From Gaiellasilicea sp963802765 (GTDB taxonomy: Bacteria; Actinomycetota; Thermoleophilia; Gaiellales; Gaiellaceae): a DNA stretch of 64,000 bases. Numbering within the stretch: position 1 is the first letter of the stretch; each line of letters begins with the position of its first letter. Shown here one piece after another: positions 1 to 8,509 of this stretch. The translations under genes and the position numbers were made by a program. The notes below the pieces were generated by a model. The model was not told where the DNA came from and searched no databases. It saw only the letters and a list, made by a program, of their open reading frames with translations. The DNA lies in assembly GCA_963802765.1 (NCBI GenBank), contig CAWDJZ010000018.1, forward strand, positions 1 to 64,000, read 5' to 3'.

Positions 1-983
1 GCTGCGTTGGCTTACGCTCGCGACGCGCCCGACTCTGCCGTCGCGGTTCGGTTCGGCTCAGGGGCGTGGTACTTCGCGCTCTGGCCGACCGCGTCTCCGA
101 GGGAAGGCGCTTCCTGGAGTTTGCCCTCTCCGTCACGGACGATCATGCGCCGCTCGAGTTGAGGATCGAACAGCTCGCCGACCTCTGCTACATCGCGACC
201 GAGGAGTTCGATCTCGGCCCCGCACTCGTGGCCGGCGAACGTGCGGTTTCGCTTGCCGCGACCGGCGCGGCACCTTGGCAGCGCGGGTTCGCGCAACTGA
301 TGCTCGCGCTCGCCATTGGGCAGTCGGGGGACGTGGAACGCGCTGCCACGATGGCGCAGGACGCGACCGCCGCGTTCGAGGCGGCTGGAGACGACTGGGG
401 GATCGCAGCGAGCAGCCTCATTCGCGCAATAGGCGCGGCGTACGCCGGCGACGTCTCTACGGTCACCGCGATGGCCTCGGTCGCCGGCCGTCACTCGGAT
501 GCGCTCGGCTACGACGCGTTTCGCGCCCCGGCGCTGCTGCTCGAAGCGTGGGCGGCGGAGGAACACGGGGAAGACGACGCGGCCGCGGATGCGTACCGGC
601 GCGCGTTCGAGCTCGCCGGGCGAATCGGGTTTGGCGACCACGCGGCGTTCGCTCTCGCCCGACTCGGATCAATCGCTGTCGCGAACGGCGATCTGCGCAA
701 GGCCGAGGAGCTCCAGCGGCAGGCGCTCGCGACAGCCGAGGCTGCGCAAGCGCCGTGGGTCGCGGCCCAAGCGCGTGTCCAGCTCGCTCGGATTGCCGCG
801 GCGTCCGGAAACACCCACGAAGCCCATCGCCTGTACGGCGAAGTTCTCGAGTGGTCGACGATGCAACGGCCGCACCAGGCGCGGGAGAGCCTCTTCGTCG
901 CGCTTGCGGGCCACCCCGGCACCGCAGCAGAGCTCGGGCTCGCCGAGATCGCCGAGCCCCGGCCCGACACCGCGCGCAGCTAG
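1..983 (+). CDS. Helical-repeat (TPR-like) C-terminal part of a large LuxR/AfsR-type regulator; 5' truncated, frame break
   Basis: This looks like the C-terminal repeat domain of an ATPase-type transcription regulator. It is rich in Ala, Leu and Glu helices in TPR-like pairs, for example KAEELQRQALATAEAAQA near the end. The reading enters from outside the window. Frame 1 gives AALAYARDAPDSAVAVRFGS and then WYFALW up to about base 84. The signal continues in frame 3 as ADRVSEGRRFLEFALSV, the block that normally follows in such regulators. One missing G in the GG at 83-84 would restore a single frame. The GTG at 66 is therefore unlikely to be the true start. No DNA-binding domain remains in the window, so the exact subfamily is unknown. 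TAG stop at 981-983. Confidence 0.6.
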   Translation, partial: CVGLRSRRARLCRRGSVRLRGVVLRALADRVSEGRRFLEFALSVTDDHAPLELRIEQLADLCYIATEEFDLGPALVAGERAVSLAATGAAPWQRGFAQLMLALAIGQSGDVERAATMAQDATAAFEAAGDDWGIAASSLIRAIGAAYAGDVSTVTAMASVAGRHSDALGYDAFRAPALLLEAWAAEEHGEDDAAADAYRRAFELAGRIGFGDHAAFALARLGSIAVANGDLRKAEELQRQALATAEAAQAPWVAAQARVQLARIAAASGNTHEAHRLYGEVLEWSTMQRPHQARESLFVALAGHPGTAAELGLAEIAEPRPDTARS

Positions 984-1079
984 AGCTGGCAGAAGCGCCG
1001 ACCCGACTGGCAGAGCGCTGGCATCGGCGCTGACGAGTCTTCGTGGCGTCATAAGGCACACCCAACAGGAGGCTCGAAC

Positions 1080-1603
1080 ATGAGCAAGACCACGATCGAG
1101 GACCCACTTGAGCACGCCCGCCGTCGGATTGACCGGCTGCAGTTCTTCGCGCACATTGGTGCCGCTGAGGATGCCTCACGGATCCAGCGGGACCTCGACG
1201 CGCTGCACCGGGAGGAGGCATCCGTACTGGCCGCGGCTCCCGACGAGGTCGAGGAGAAGCTCGGCCAGCTGAGGACGAGGCTCGCGGTCGCCGGAATGCG
1301 CTGGTCGCAGACGTTTCCGAAGAATGGACGACGTTCGCGGCAGCGGTCGAGGACGAGCTCCGCAGCTGGGACTTCTACCTCGAGCGGCTGCAGACGACGG
1401 CCGCCGCACAGGAGGAAAATGTGCGCGAGCGGGTCGAGGCGGCGATTGCCGACGTCCGCGAGCAACGGATCGCGGTTTACGACCGCCTCGCGCAGGCGCG
1501 CGAGGACGTCAACGGCGCCTGGCATGAGCAGAGAAACCACGTCAGCGCGGCTCGCGACGCGCTCGTACAGCACGCCGACGAGCTGTCGGCCAAGTTGAAG
1601 TGA
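1080..1603 (+). CDS. Cytosolic coiled-coil protein of unknown function (frame break near 1290)
   Basis: ATG at 1080 follows the strong ribosome site AGGAGG in the preceding bases. The protein (about 174 residues after repair) is charged and almost wholly helical, with coiled-coil stretches rich in Glu, Arg and Ala, and has no signal peptide or membrane segment. The frame starting at 1080 is convincing to about LRTRLAVA. The signal then continues two frames over as NALVADVSEEWTTFAAAVED and runs to a TGA at 1601-1603. One extra C at the CC near 1291 would join both halves. No family is recognised. It lies 13 bp upstream of the universal stress protein and is probably cotranscribed with it. Confidence 0.6.
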
Positions 1604-1616
1604 AAGGAGCAGAGAG

Positions 1617-2174
1617 ATGAACCTGGAAGCGCGCGGAATCGCCAAGCGGCAACTCGCGTGGCGGACGCGGACGAACCGAGAGGCGGCGGCCGTGACCGAG
1701 CGCGTAGAAGAGGCCGGCGATGCGCAGATCCTCATCTGCTACGACGGTTCGAACGACTCGGAGCGGGCGGTCGAAGCGGCCGCCGCCCTCCTCGGCCCGC
1801 GGCGCGCGGTGGTGCTGGAGGTCGCACCGCGGCTCACGTTCGCTGAGGGCATCGCGGCCACGTCGTCGCTCCTGCCTGGAACGGCATCCGAGGACGTCAA
1901 CAGGGCCGATGCGCTTCGGCGTGCAGAGGCCGGCGCGGCGCACGCGCGGCGCGCCGGCTTCGACGCCGAGGCGCCGGCGACGATCGCGCCGACGACATGG
2001 CAGGGGATCGTCGACGTCGCCGACGAGCTCGACGCGGCGGTCATCGTCATCGGATCGCGTGGTCTCGGTGGCCTCCGCGAGCTTACCCGCGGCAGCCTGT
2101 CGCACGACGTCGCCACACACGCGCGGCGGCCAATGCTGATCCTGCCGCCGCCGCACACGAACGGAATGGTCTGA
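1617..2174 (+). CDS. Universal stress protein (UspA family, ATP-binding type)
   Basis: A single Usp domain of 185 residues with an N-terminal extension of about 35 residues. Beta strand 1 is ILICYDGSNDSERAVEAAA. The C-terminal nucleotide-binding signature is GSRGLGGLRELTRGSLSHDV, which fits the G-2x-G-9x-G(S/T) motif of ATP-binding Usp proteins. ATG at 1617 is preceded by AAAGGAG. Such proteins are cytosolic and are induced by starvation or redox stress in the family; their partner here is unknown. The gene is sandwiched between a coiled-coil protein and a DUF1003 membrane protein, all with gaps below 15 bp, so an operon is likely. Confidence 0.88.
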   Translation: MNLEARGIAKRQLAWRTRTNREAAAVTERVEEAGDAQILICYDGSNDSERAVEAAAALLGPRRAVVLEVAPRLTFAEGIAATSSLLPGTASEDVNRADALRRAEAGAAHARRAGFDAEAPATIAPTTWQGIVDVADELDAAVIVIGSRGLGGLRELTRGSLSHDVATHARRPMLILPPPHTNGMV

Positions 2175-2177
2175 CCC

Positions 2178-2615
2178 GTGGAGCGGTCAACGCGCCTCCA
2201 CCGCACAACGCCATTCCCGCCCGAGCCAAACCCGGCGCTCGTCCAGCACGCTCAGCAACGCGCCCAGAGCGTGCAGAACCGAATCGCGGATCGCGTCACG
2301 GCGTTTGCCGGCTCGATGGCGTTCGTCTACATCCACATCATCTGGTTCAGCTGTTGGATCGGGTTCGGCGTGGAGAGCTACCCGTATGGCCTGCTGACCA
2401 TGATCGTGTCGCTCGAGGCGATCTTCCTCTCGACCTTCGTGATGATCAGCCAGAACCGGGCGGACGCGAAGCGTCAAGTAATCGCCGCTCAGCAGTGGCA
2501 GACCGTCCAGAAAGAAGACCGGCAAAACGAGGAGCTGCTCGCCCTCTCCCATCAGATCCTCGAGCTCACGACGGCGATTCACGGCGGCACTACTCGGCAA
2601 CGGGGCGCGAGGTAG
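2178..2615 (+). CDS. DUF1003 family inner-membrane protein
   Basis: 145 residues with two membrane helices in the middle. The stretch from IADRVTAFAGSMAFVYIHII, through PYGLLTMIVSLEAIFLSTFV, to MISQNRA is the DUF1003 hallmark. The C-terminal third is a charged helix (QKEDRQNEELLALSHQILEL) that probably faces the cytosol and could oligomerise. GTG start at 2178, three bases after the stop of the Usp gene. Its TAG stop shares a G with the GTG of the next gene, so translational coupling is likely. The biochemical role of DUF1003 proteins is not established. Confidence 0.85.
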   Translation: MERSTRLHRTTPFPPEPNPALVQHAQQRAQSVQNRIADRVTAFAGSMAFVYIHIIWFSCWIGFGVESYPYGLLTMIVSLEAIFLSTFVMISQNRADAKRQVIAAQQWQTVQKEDRQNEELLALSHQILELTTAIHGGTTRQRGAR

Positions 2616-3142
2616 TGGTCGTGCTCGAGCAACGTGACGGAGACGCAGCCGCCGCGCAATTGCCCGCCGTGCTGCACCGAGACGTCCGCTTCGGTGCCGC
2701 CGTCTACGGCTCCTTCCTGGCCGCGTCGGTCATCGGCGTCGCCTACGAGTCGGGAGCGAGCGCACGCGCGATAACGGCGTCGCTGCTCGGGTCGATGCTC
2801 GTCTTCTGGGCGGCGCACGTGTGGTCGGACGCCATGGGGCAGCGAATCGCGCGCGGCGACGGGTTCGGCGCTCGCGACGTGCTCCGGATCGCGCGCAGGG
2901 AATGGCCGCTCGTCGAGGCAGCCGTGCTCCCGTCGCTTCTCCTCGCTCTCGCCTGGGCCGGCGCCTGGTCCCGCGCGACGGGCACGCGGCTGGCGCTCGC
3001 AGCCGCTCTCGTGCAGGTCGTCGCGTGGGGACTCGCCGCGGGTCGGCGCCGCGGCGGAAGCTGGCTCACGGCCGCCGTGCTCGCCGCGGGCAACGGGGTG
3101 CTCGCCGTCCTCTTGTTCGTCGCCGAGCGACTCGTCCAGTGA
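2615..3142 (+). CDS. Small multi-pass membrane protein, unknown function
   Basis: 175 residues with about four hydrophobic segments: FGAAVYGSFLAASVIGVAY, AITASLLGSMLVFWAAHVW, AAVLPSLLLALAWAGAW and an Ala/Val-rich C-terminal pair. The GTG at 2615 overlaps the TAG of the DUF1003 gene by one base, which fixes the start; the same frame is open far upstream but without protein-like character. No family is recognised. Its place between DUF1003 and an AI-2E transporter suggests a membrane or stress role, which is inference. Confidence 0.7.
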   Translation: MVVLEQRDGDAAAAQLPAVLHRDVRFGAAVYGSFLAASVIGVAYESGASARAITASLLGSMLVFWAAHVWSDAMGQRIARGDGFGARDVLRIARREWPLVEAAVLPSLLLALAWAGAWSRATGTRLALAAALVQVVAWGLAAGRRRGGSWLTAAVLAAGNGVLAVLLFVAERLVQ

Positions 3143-3188
3143 CGGGACGTCGACCCGATGAGGGACGGGAGTGGTGAAGGGGCCACCG

Positions 3189-4222
3189 GTGAGCCAGAAC
3201 CTGGACCGGGCGGCGTCCTGGACCTGGCGGCTGCTTGTCTGCGTGGCGGCGCTGGCCCTCGTGCTCGCGCTGGTCTGGTACCACGGGTGATCGCGCTGCC
3301 GATTGCGGTCGCGCTCACGATCGCGCCCGCACTGTCGCCGCTCGCCTCGTGGTTCCGCGGCCGGCGCCACCTCGAAAAGCCGGCCGCGGGGCTCGCTCTG
3401 CTCACAGGGCTCGCCGTGGTCGCATTGCTTGTTTCGATCGTGGCCGTTTCGGTCGTCGAGCAGTTCGACGAGCTCGTCGATTCTGTCGGCCGTGCCGTCG
3501 ACGACCTCATCGCCCAGCTCGAGAGCGAGCCCTTCGACCTCGCGCTCGCGGGAGACCTCCAGTCAGCACTCGAAGACTCTTGGCGGGAGGCGTCGAGCTA
3601 CGCCGCCTCGGGCGTGCAGGCCGGTGCCGGGCTCGTCGCCGGCATCGCGCTCGCGGTCGCGATGCTCTACTTCGTGCTGCGGGACGGGGGCGACCTCTGG
3701 GCGTCGATCCTGCGGCGCTTTCCGCCCGACGCTCGCCTGGCGGTCGACCGTGCGGGGCGGCGCGCATGGGGCGCCCTCGGCGGGTTCGTTCGCGCGACGG
3801 CGCAGGTCGCGACCATCGACGCGCTGCTGATCGGGATCGGCCTGACGTTGCTCGGCGTGCCGCTTGCGCTCGCGCTGGCCGTGCTCGTGTTCATGGGCTC
3901 GTTCGTGCCGTACGTCGGCGCGTTCGCCTCCGGCCTCGTCGCGGTCCTCGTCGGCTTCGCGGACGGGGGCTGGGAGCTCGCACTTGCGGTCCTCGCACTC
4001 GTCGTCGCCGTCCAGTTCCTCGAGGGCACGTTCCTCCAGCCAACCATTCAGAGCCGCAGCGTCCACCTGCACCCTGCGGTCGTGCTGCTCGTCGTGACGG
4101 CAGGCGGCTCGCTCTTCGGGATCGCGGGTGCGTTCCTCGCCGTGCCGGTGGCCGCCGTCGCCGCCGCCGTCCACGGGTCGCTGGCCGCCGAGAAGACGGC
4201 ATCCCCCATCGCACGGTCCTAG
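3189..4222 (+). CDS. AI-2E family (PerM-type) transporter, frame break near 3285
   Basis: The core shows the family pattern: a paired N-terminal hydrophobic region, a charged amphipathic middle (EQFDELVDSVGRAVDDLIAQ), then AMLYFVLRDGGDLW and the C-terminal block FMGSFVPYVGAFASGLVAVL with FLEGTFLQPTIQSRSVHLHP. The N-terminus is read from GTG 3189 (SD AAGGGG 6 bp before) as SQNLDRAASWTWRLLVCVAA, a membrane segment that ends WYHG and a stop at 3288. The signal resumes one frame over as VIALPIAVALTIAPALSPLA. One missing C in CACGGG near 3285 repairs it. About 344 residues, as expected for the family, which exports small molecules or ions. Confidence 0.8.
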
Positions 4223-4510
4223 CGCGCGACAGCGACGCGCGCGCCGAGCCTGGCAGCGGACGAGAAGGCCCCAGAAGTGTTTCACCTCGAACTACAAGAA
4301 CCGCCCGCATGCGCGAACGCGTCTTCCCAGCCTCCGCGCGTCGTCGGTAGCCAGGGAAGAATCTGTGGCGCCGGGCGGGTACAAAACGGGTACATCAGCT
4401 CGGGAAGGCGTGGGCACGCGCGTCCACTGCGTGAGACGACGAACGTCTTCGTTTCCAGCGAGAACGCGCCCTAGCGTGCCCGCGAGTGGACGCGTGTCCC
4501 TTACTCGTCC

Positions 4511-4557
4511 TTTCCTCGTAATGAAGGGGTCCCGCGGTTCGAATCCGCGCGTCGGCT
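4511..4557 (+). other. tRNA-Thr(CGT)-like 3' half; possible attachment-site remnant
   Basis: The sequence reads like the last two thirds of a tRNA. It has an anticodon-like loop CTCGTAA (CGT at 4517-4519), a perfect 5-bp T stem (4533-4537 with 4545-4549) around the invariant TTCGAAT, then CGTCGGC plus T as the acceptor 3' strand. The matching acceptor 5' strand (GCCGACG) and a D arm are absent upstream, and the anticodon stem is imperfect. A 10-bp inverted repeat (4419-4428 with 4485-4494) and two GGGTACA boxes 11 bp apart (4377, 4388) lie just upstream. 3' halves of tRNA genes are common integrase targets, so an old att site is a fair inference. No integrase is present. Confidence 0.5.
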
Positions 4558-4621
4558 TCTCTATTCTCAGTCGCGGCGAAGGCCGTGGGCCTATCGAGAC
4601 ACCGCCCACGTTGTCTGTATC

Positions 4622-4689
4622 GGACTGCACCGAGGTGGGCGGGGCGCGCGACGGTGGACGCTGCGACCCGTCCATCCGGGTGCGGTTCG
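4622..4689 (+). repeat. Dispersed palindromic repeat, copy A (~68 bp)
   Basis: This copy begins GGACTGCACCG and ends CCGTCCATCCGGGTGCGG followed by TTCG. The outer arms are conserved with copy B at 9704-9773, which lies on the other strand; the last 22-23 bases are identical. The copies can fold as an imperfect hairpin (CACC...GGGTG arms). No coding potential. The surrounding 4223-4740 holds no gene I can support. Confidence 0.7.
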
Positions 4690-4740
4690 GGTCGTGTGGG
4701 CTTATCTCGGGGTGCTTCGCCGTTCTGGCGCGGCGCAGGT

Positions 4741-4906
4741 TCACGAGTCGCTGAACTCACGCGACCAGCACTTCGGGCAGAAGACCGCGACCTCGTCCGG
4801 CGCCTCCTTATCGAACTCGTACCCGTCGCGCAGCTTGACGGCAAGCTCGGCGCCAGCCTTCACCGTCCAGACTCGTCTTGCCGCACTCGACGCAGATCAG
4901 CTTCAT
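4741..4906 (-). CDS. Small zinc-ribbon protein (about 54 aa), frame break
   Basis: Read on the minus strand from ATG 4906, the protein begins MKLICVECGKTSLDGEGW. After one surplus base near 4870 it continues AELAVKLRDGYEFDKEAPDE and VAVFCPKCWSREFSDS to a TGA at 4741-4743. The two Cys pairs (CVEC and CPKC) form a typical zinc ribbon. The length of 166 nt is one more than a multiple of three, consistent with a single-base insertion. It follows a hypothetical protein on the same strand by 11 bp. The function is unknown; similar small ribbons are often regulators or adaptors. Confidence 0.55.
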
Positions 4907-4917
4907 CGGCCTCTGGA

Positions 4918-5187
4918 CTAGGGTTGGTCGTCGAGATCGCCGTCCAGGTCGTCCTGGGGTAGCGAGGTCGACCGGCAGCGGAGGAAGTGCTCGTACTCAG
5001 GTGGCGTCAGTCGCCACTTCGCCAGCTCGGCATCTGTTGGAGGTCGGCCTTGAAGCTCGCGCATCAGGTGCTCGCAGTTATCCCACTTCGTCTGTGGGAT
5101 GGGATAGAGGGCAGGGGTGCCATCGGGCCGGTCGATCCATGTTTCCAGTGGCTTCCCGGGCGCGCCCAAGTCTGGTTCCTTGCTCAT
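4918..5187 (-). CDS. Hypothetical protein, 89 aa, acidic C-terminus
   Basis: The ATG at 5187 gives MSKEPDLGAPGKPLETWIDR and then a Trp- and Pro-rich body (PQTKWDNCEHLMRELQGRPP, WRLTPPEYEHFLRC), ending in a run of Asp residues. It has no membrane segment and no family I recognise. A GTG at 5211, four bases after the stop of the upstream 27-residue ORF, is an alternative start that would couple the two. It forms a short minus-strand run with the zinc-ribbon gene downstream. Confidence 0.5.
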   Translation of the reverse strand: MSKEPDLGAPGKPLETWIDRPDGTPALYPIPQTKWDNCEHLMRELQGRPPTDAELAKWRLTPPEYEHFLRCRSTSLPQDDLDGDLDDQP

Positions 5188-5215
5188 CACTCGTTGCCCT
5201 GCCGCAGTCACCGGC

Positions 5216-5299
5216 CTAGTCCCGCTTCGACCGGGTCGGGAGGAAGGTGAGCAGTCCGGGGATGGTGAGCAACAGCAAGAGGGCGATCAACGCTTCCAT
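5216..5299 (-). CDS. Possible 27-aa single-pass membrane peptide
   Basis: A minus-strand ATG at 5299 opens MEALIALLLLLTIPGLLTFL followed by PTRSKRD and TAG at 5216-5218: a hydrophobic helix with a positively charged tail. It sits directly upstream of, and nearly touching, a possible start of the next gene. Short hydrophobic frames arise by chance in such DNA and the ribosome site is weak, so this is tentative. Confidence 0.3.
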   Translation of the reverse strand: MEALIALLLLLTIPGLLTFLPTRSKRD

Positions 5300-5596
5300 G
5301 CTCAGCGGCCCCACATGACGACAAGCTGTCGACTGTGATCGACCCGAACCGAATCGGCCCCAGATGCAGGCTGAGCGGCTGGACGCTGATGATCGATCGC
5401 GACTGCCTGGAGAAGGAGCGCTGTGGTCACCAGCGTCAGGGAGAACATCAGCGCCGCAAGAATTCGCATCGACGATGGAACGGCTTCGGCTAACGGCCGG
5501 TTACGTGGCCGGCGTCGATCGGATAAGCCGAGGTTGGGTGGCCCCTCCCTGTGTCACTTACGTGGTGTTTCGTGTCACGCCGGCGACAAGCCCCAG

Positions 5597-8353
5597 TTAC
5601 GGCGCGCGTCGGGTTGTGTATAGGCGCATCAGCTCGGCCCGCGACTTGATGCCGAGCTTGCGGTAGATCCGCGAGAGGTGCGCCTCGACGCCCTTGACGG
5701 TGACGAAGAGCGCTGCAGCGACTTCTTTGTTCGACCGTCCATCGGCGACGAGATCGGCGACGCGGCTCTCCGTGGCCGTGAGGTTCTCACGCGAAGGCGG
5801 TCGTCCGGCGACACGCGCGAGCTCGCCTCGTGCGCGCGCCGCCCATTGCAACGCGCCGAGCCGGTCGAAGATCGCGCATCCCTCCTCGAGCGCGTCGCGT
5901 GCGTCGCGCCGCCGCTTTGCTCGCCGGAGGACGATGCCCCTCGCAAGCAGCGTGCGGCCGTTCTCGAACGGCTCAGGCAACTCGAAGGCGAGCGCCGCGT
6001 CGAAATGTGCGACCGCGGCGTCCGCATCGCCCGAGGCCGCCGCCAGTAGGCCCTGGCAGCGCGCGGCTTGGACGAGGCCAAGCGGGTGATCGAGCGCCCG
6101 CGACCGCCGCTCGTACCACTCGATCAGCGGACGAGCGTCGTCCGGCCTACCAAGCTCGACGTACGCTTCCACGAGGTTTGGGATCGCCTGGAGGTGGCTC
6201 GGCTCTCCGTACCCGAGTTCCCACAGACGCGTAGGCAGCGGTTCGAGCAGCCGCACCGCCTCGGCGATGTGCCCGCGGGAGAGCTCCAGAAAGCCGAGCA
6301 ACGCTTGCATCTCCAACTCCCGGATCTCGAGATCCCCGCCCGCTGTCACGGCGTCGGCCGCATATGCGGCTGCGCTCTCGTCTCCTTCGTAGGCAGCGAC
6401 CTGTGCTCGGATCCACGCGCGGAGGCCTGAGCGGTGCCCGAGGTCTTGCCCGCCCAGCTCGGAAATCTGGTCGGTGAGCTCGGCGGCGCGCGTCCACTCT
6501 CCCGCGCGCAGCTCGAGCCTCGCGCTGTGAAAGCGCACAGCCTCGACCATCTCCTCGTCTCCGCGATTCGCTGCGCGCCGCAACGCGTGCCCGAATGCCT
6601 CGCGCGCCTCGTCGATCCGGTCGAGGTACATGAGCCGGAGCGCCTGGACGACGCTCGGCGGAGTCGGGCGCGGCGCCGCATCAATCGCCTCCTCGAGCGC
6701 GAGCGCATCAGCCAGCGCGTCCTCCGACGGTTGGCGTCCGGCGAGAAAGTCGACCAGAAACAGGAGCGACGTCGCGTGCGCGTAGGTCAGCTGATCCCCG
6801 GCGTCCTTCGCGTCCTGCACGGCGGCGGCCGCCTGCTCGCGGGCCCGGTTGAGCCGGCCGGCGACGAGCTCGACGTAACCCAGCAGATGCCGGATGGCCG
6901 CAGCCAGTGCCGGCGCTCCTTCGGCCTCGTCGAGCGCCTGCGCACAGAGCTCACGGCCACGGCCGACCGCCTCCGTCCAACCGAGGCAGAACAGCGCCCG
7001 AGCACGCCGGGGACCGGCGGGCAGCATGTCTACGAGCGGTTCCAATAGCGCGCGCGTCGCCGCATGCTCGCCGGCGAGCCTGTGGTGCTCCGCGGCGGTG
7101 ATGAGACGATCGGCGCGTTCGGCCACATTGTCAGGCGGCGTGAGCTCCGCAGCGAATCTGGCGAGCTCTGCGGCGGCAGCCGGAGCGCCCCGTCGCGAAG
7201 CGTCTCTGGCCGCCTGGTCCAGGTATTCGGCGATGCTCGGGTCGGGGCCATCTGCTGCGAGGGCAAGGTGCCGCGCACGCTGCTCTGGGTCGGTGACAGC
7301 CGTCGCCAGCCGCCGGTGTGCGTCCCGCCGCACGACACCATCCGTCCCGGCGCGCGAAACCGAGGCAAGCAGGGGATGGGTGAAACGGACGCGGTTGTCC
7401 GTGATTTCGATCACGTCCGCATCGATCGCCGGGCGAAGCAGCTCCGACGGGTCGGCTTCGAGTGCGCGGGCGAGCACGTCGATCGCACAGTCGCCGGCGA
7501 GGGCCGCCAAGCCCAGCGCGTCGAGCGTTCCAGCCGGCAGAAGCGCAAGCCTTCGCGCGACCAACTCCTTCAGCGTAGCCGGGACCTCGAGCGGCTCGCC
7601 GGGCGCGACAGTGCGCCGCTCGAGCGCCCGCCCGAGCTCGAGCGCGAAGAACGGATTGCCTCCCGACGCGTCGACGACCTGGAGCAGCGTCGGCCGTGTC
7701 AGTGCGAGTCCGAGGCGCTCGCGGAGCAGGATCTGCACGGCGCTCGCGTCGAGTCCGCCGAGCCGGACGCGCGTGAAGCGCTCGCCCTCGAACGCCGGCC
7801 CGCAAGCGAGCGAGCGCTCCTCGGCATCCGCTCGCGCCGAGATGAGGACAGCGACCGTCTCATTGCGAACCCGACGGAACGCGAACTCGAGCACCGCACG
7901 CGACGACGTGTCCAGCCAGTGCACATCGTCGAGGGCGACGAGCACGGGCTGTTCACGCGCCAGCTCTCGAAGGACGCTGAGGAAACCAGCCGCGACGGCG
8001 CGCGGTTGTGGATCGGCTTCCGGCTCGGCGAGGAGGAGCGCGCCCTCGAGCGCGCGTCGTTGCGGACGCGGCAGGCCGGGCAACACGTCGGCAACGCACG
8101 GCTCGAGGAGATCGGAGAGAGACGCATGCGACAGCTCCGCCTCGGCCGCCACAGGTTGGGCCGACAAGACGAAGTACGAATCGGAAGCAGCAACGACTGC
8201 GCTTCGCCAAAGCGTCGTCTTCCCGATCCCGGCCTCGCCCTCCAGCACGAGAGCTGCCGGGAGCCCGCCGTCTGCCGCAAGGAACCGGTCAAGGTCCGCC
8301 AGCTCCTGCTGCCGGCCAATGACGAGTGGCGCGCGGCTGCCGGGTGAATTCAT
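5597..8353 (-). CDS. LuxR-family transcription regulator with N-terminal AAA/STAND-like ATPase
   Basis: About 918 residues. A Walker A motif GEAGIGKTT lies at residues 39-47 after VIGRQQELADLDRFL, with a Walker B-like VLVALDDVHWLD further on. A long helical-repeat middle follows, and a C-terminal LuxR helix-turn-helix: LTATESRVADLVADGRSNKE then GVEAHLSRIYRKLGIKSRAE. This is the MalT/LAL (large ATP-binding LuxR) architecture, in which ligand or protein binding to the ATPase and repeat part gates DNA binding. ATG 8353 is preferred; an in-frame GTG at 8374 would add seven residues. It is divergent from the secreted phosphoesterase at 8510, a possible target. Confidence 0.9.
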   Translation of the reverse strand: MNSPGSRAPLVIGRQQELADLDRFLAADGGLPAALVLEGEAGIGKTTLWRSAVVAASDSYFVLSAQPVAAEAELSHASLSDLLEPCVADVLPGLPRPQRRALEGALLLAEPEADPQPRAVAAGFLSVLRELAREQPVLVALDDVHWLDTSSRAVLEFAFRRVRNETVAVLISARADAEERSLACGPAFEGERFTRVRLGGLDASAVQILLRERLGLALTRPTLLQVVDASGGNPFFALELGRALERRTVAPGEPLEVPATLKELVARRLALLPAGTLDALGLAALAGDCAIDVLARALEADPSELLRPAIDADVIEITDNRVRFTHPLLASVSRAGTDGVVRRDAHRRLATAVTDPEQRARHLALAADGPDPSIAEYLDQAARDASRRGAPAAAAELARFAAELTPPDNVAERADRLITAAEHHRLAGEHAATRALLEPLVDMLPAGPRRARALFCLGWTEAVGRGRELCAQALDEAEGAPALAAAIRHLLGYVELVAGRLNRAREQAAAAVQDAKDAGDQLTYAHATSLLFLVDFLAGRQPSEDALADALALEEAIDAAPRPTPPSVVQALRLMYLDRIDEAREAFGHALRRAANRGDEEMVEAVRFHSARLELRAGEWTRAAELTDQISELGGQDLGHRSGLRAWIRAQVAAYEGDESAAAYAADAVTAGGDLEIRELEMQALLGFLELSRGHIAEAVRLLEPLPTRLWELGYGEPSHLQAIPNLVEAYVELGRPDDARPLIEWYERRSRALDHPLGLVQAARCQGLLAAASGDADAAVAHFDAALAFELPEPFENGRTLLARGIVLRRAKRRRDARDALEEGCAIFDRLGALQWAARARGELARVAGRPPSRENLTATESRVADLVADGRSNKEVAAALFVTVKGVEAHLSRIYRKLGIKSRAELMRLYTTRRAP

Positions 8354-8509
8354 CGGACAACCCGATCTTCCCACCGCATCCGTCCCCTTGTCACGGGGGG
8401 CTGCAGCTCAGAAGTGTGGGGTGATCCCGTCTATCGGCCGTGACGCGGGTCCGCGAAGCTGCGGCGGCTCGCGCGAGCAGCGACCGACTCAACAGAAGGA
8501 GGATCGACC

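Noticed and set aside
4440..4557. A complete tRNA gene
   Set aside because: No D arm or acceptor 5' strand can be found, and the anticodon stem has a mismatch. Only the 3' half is tRNA-like.
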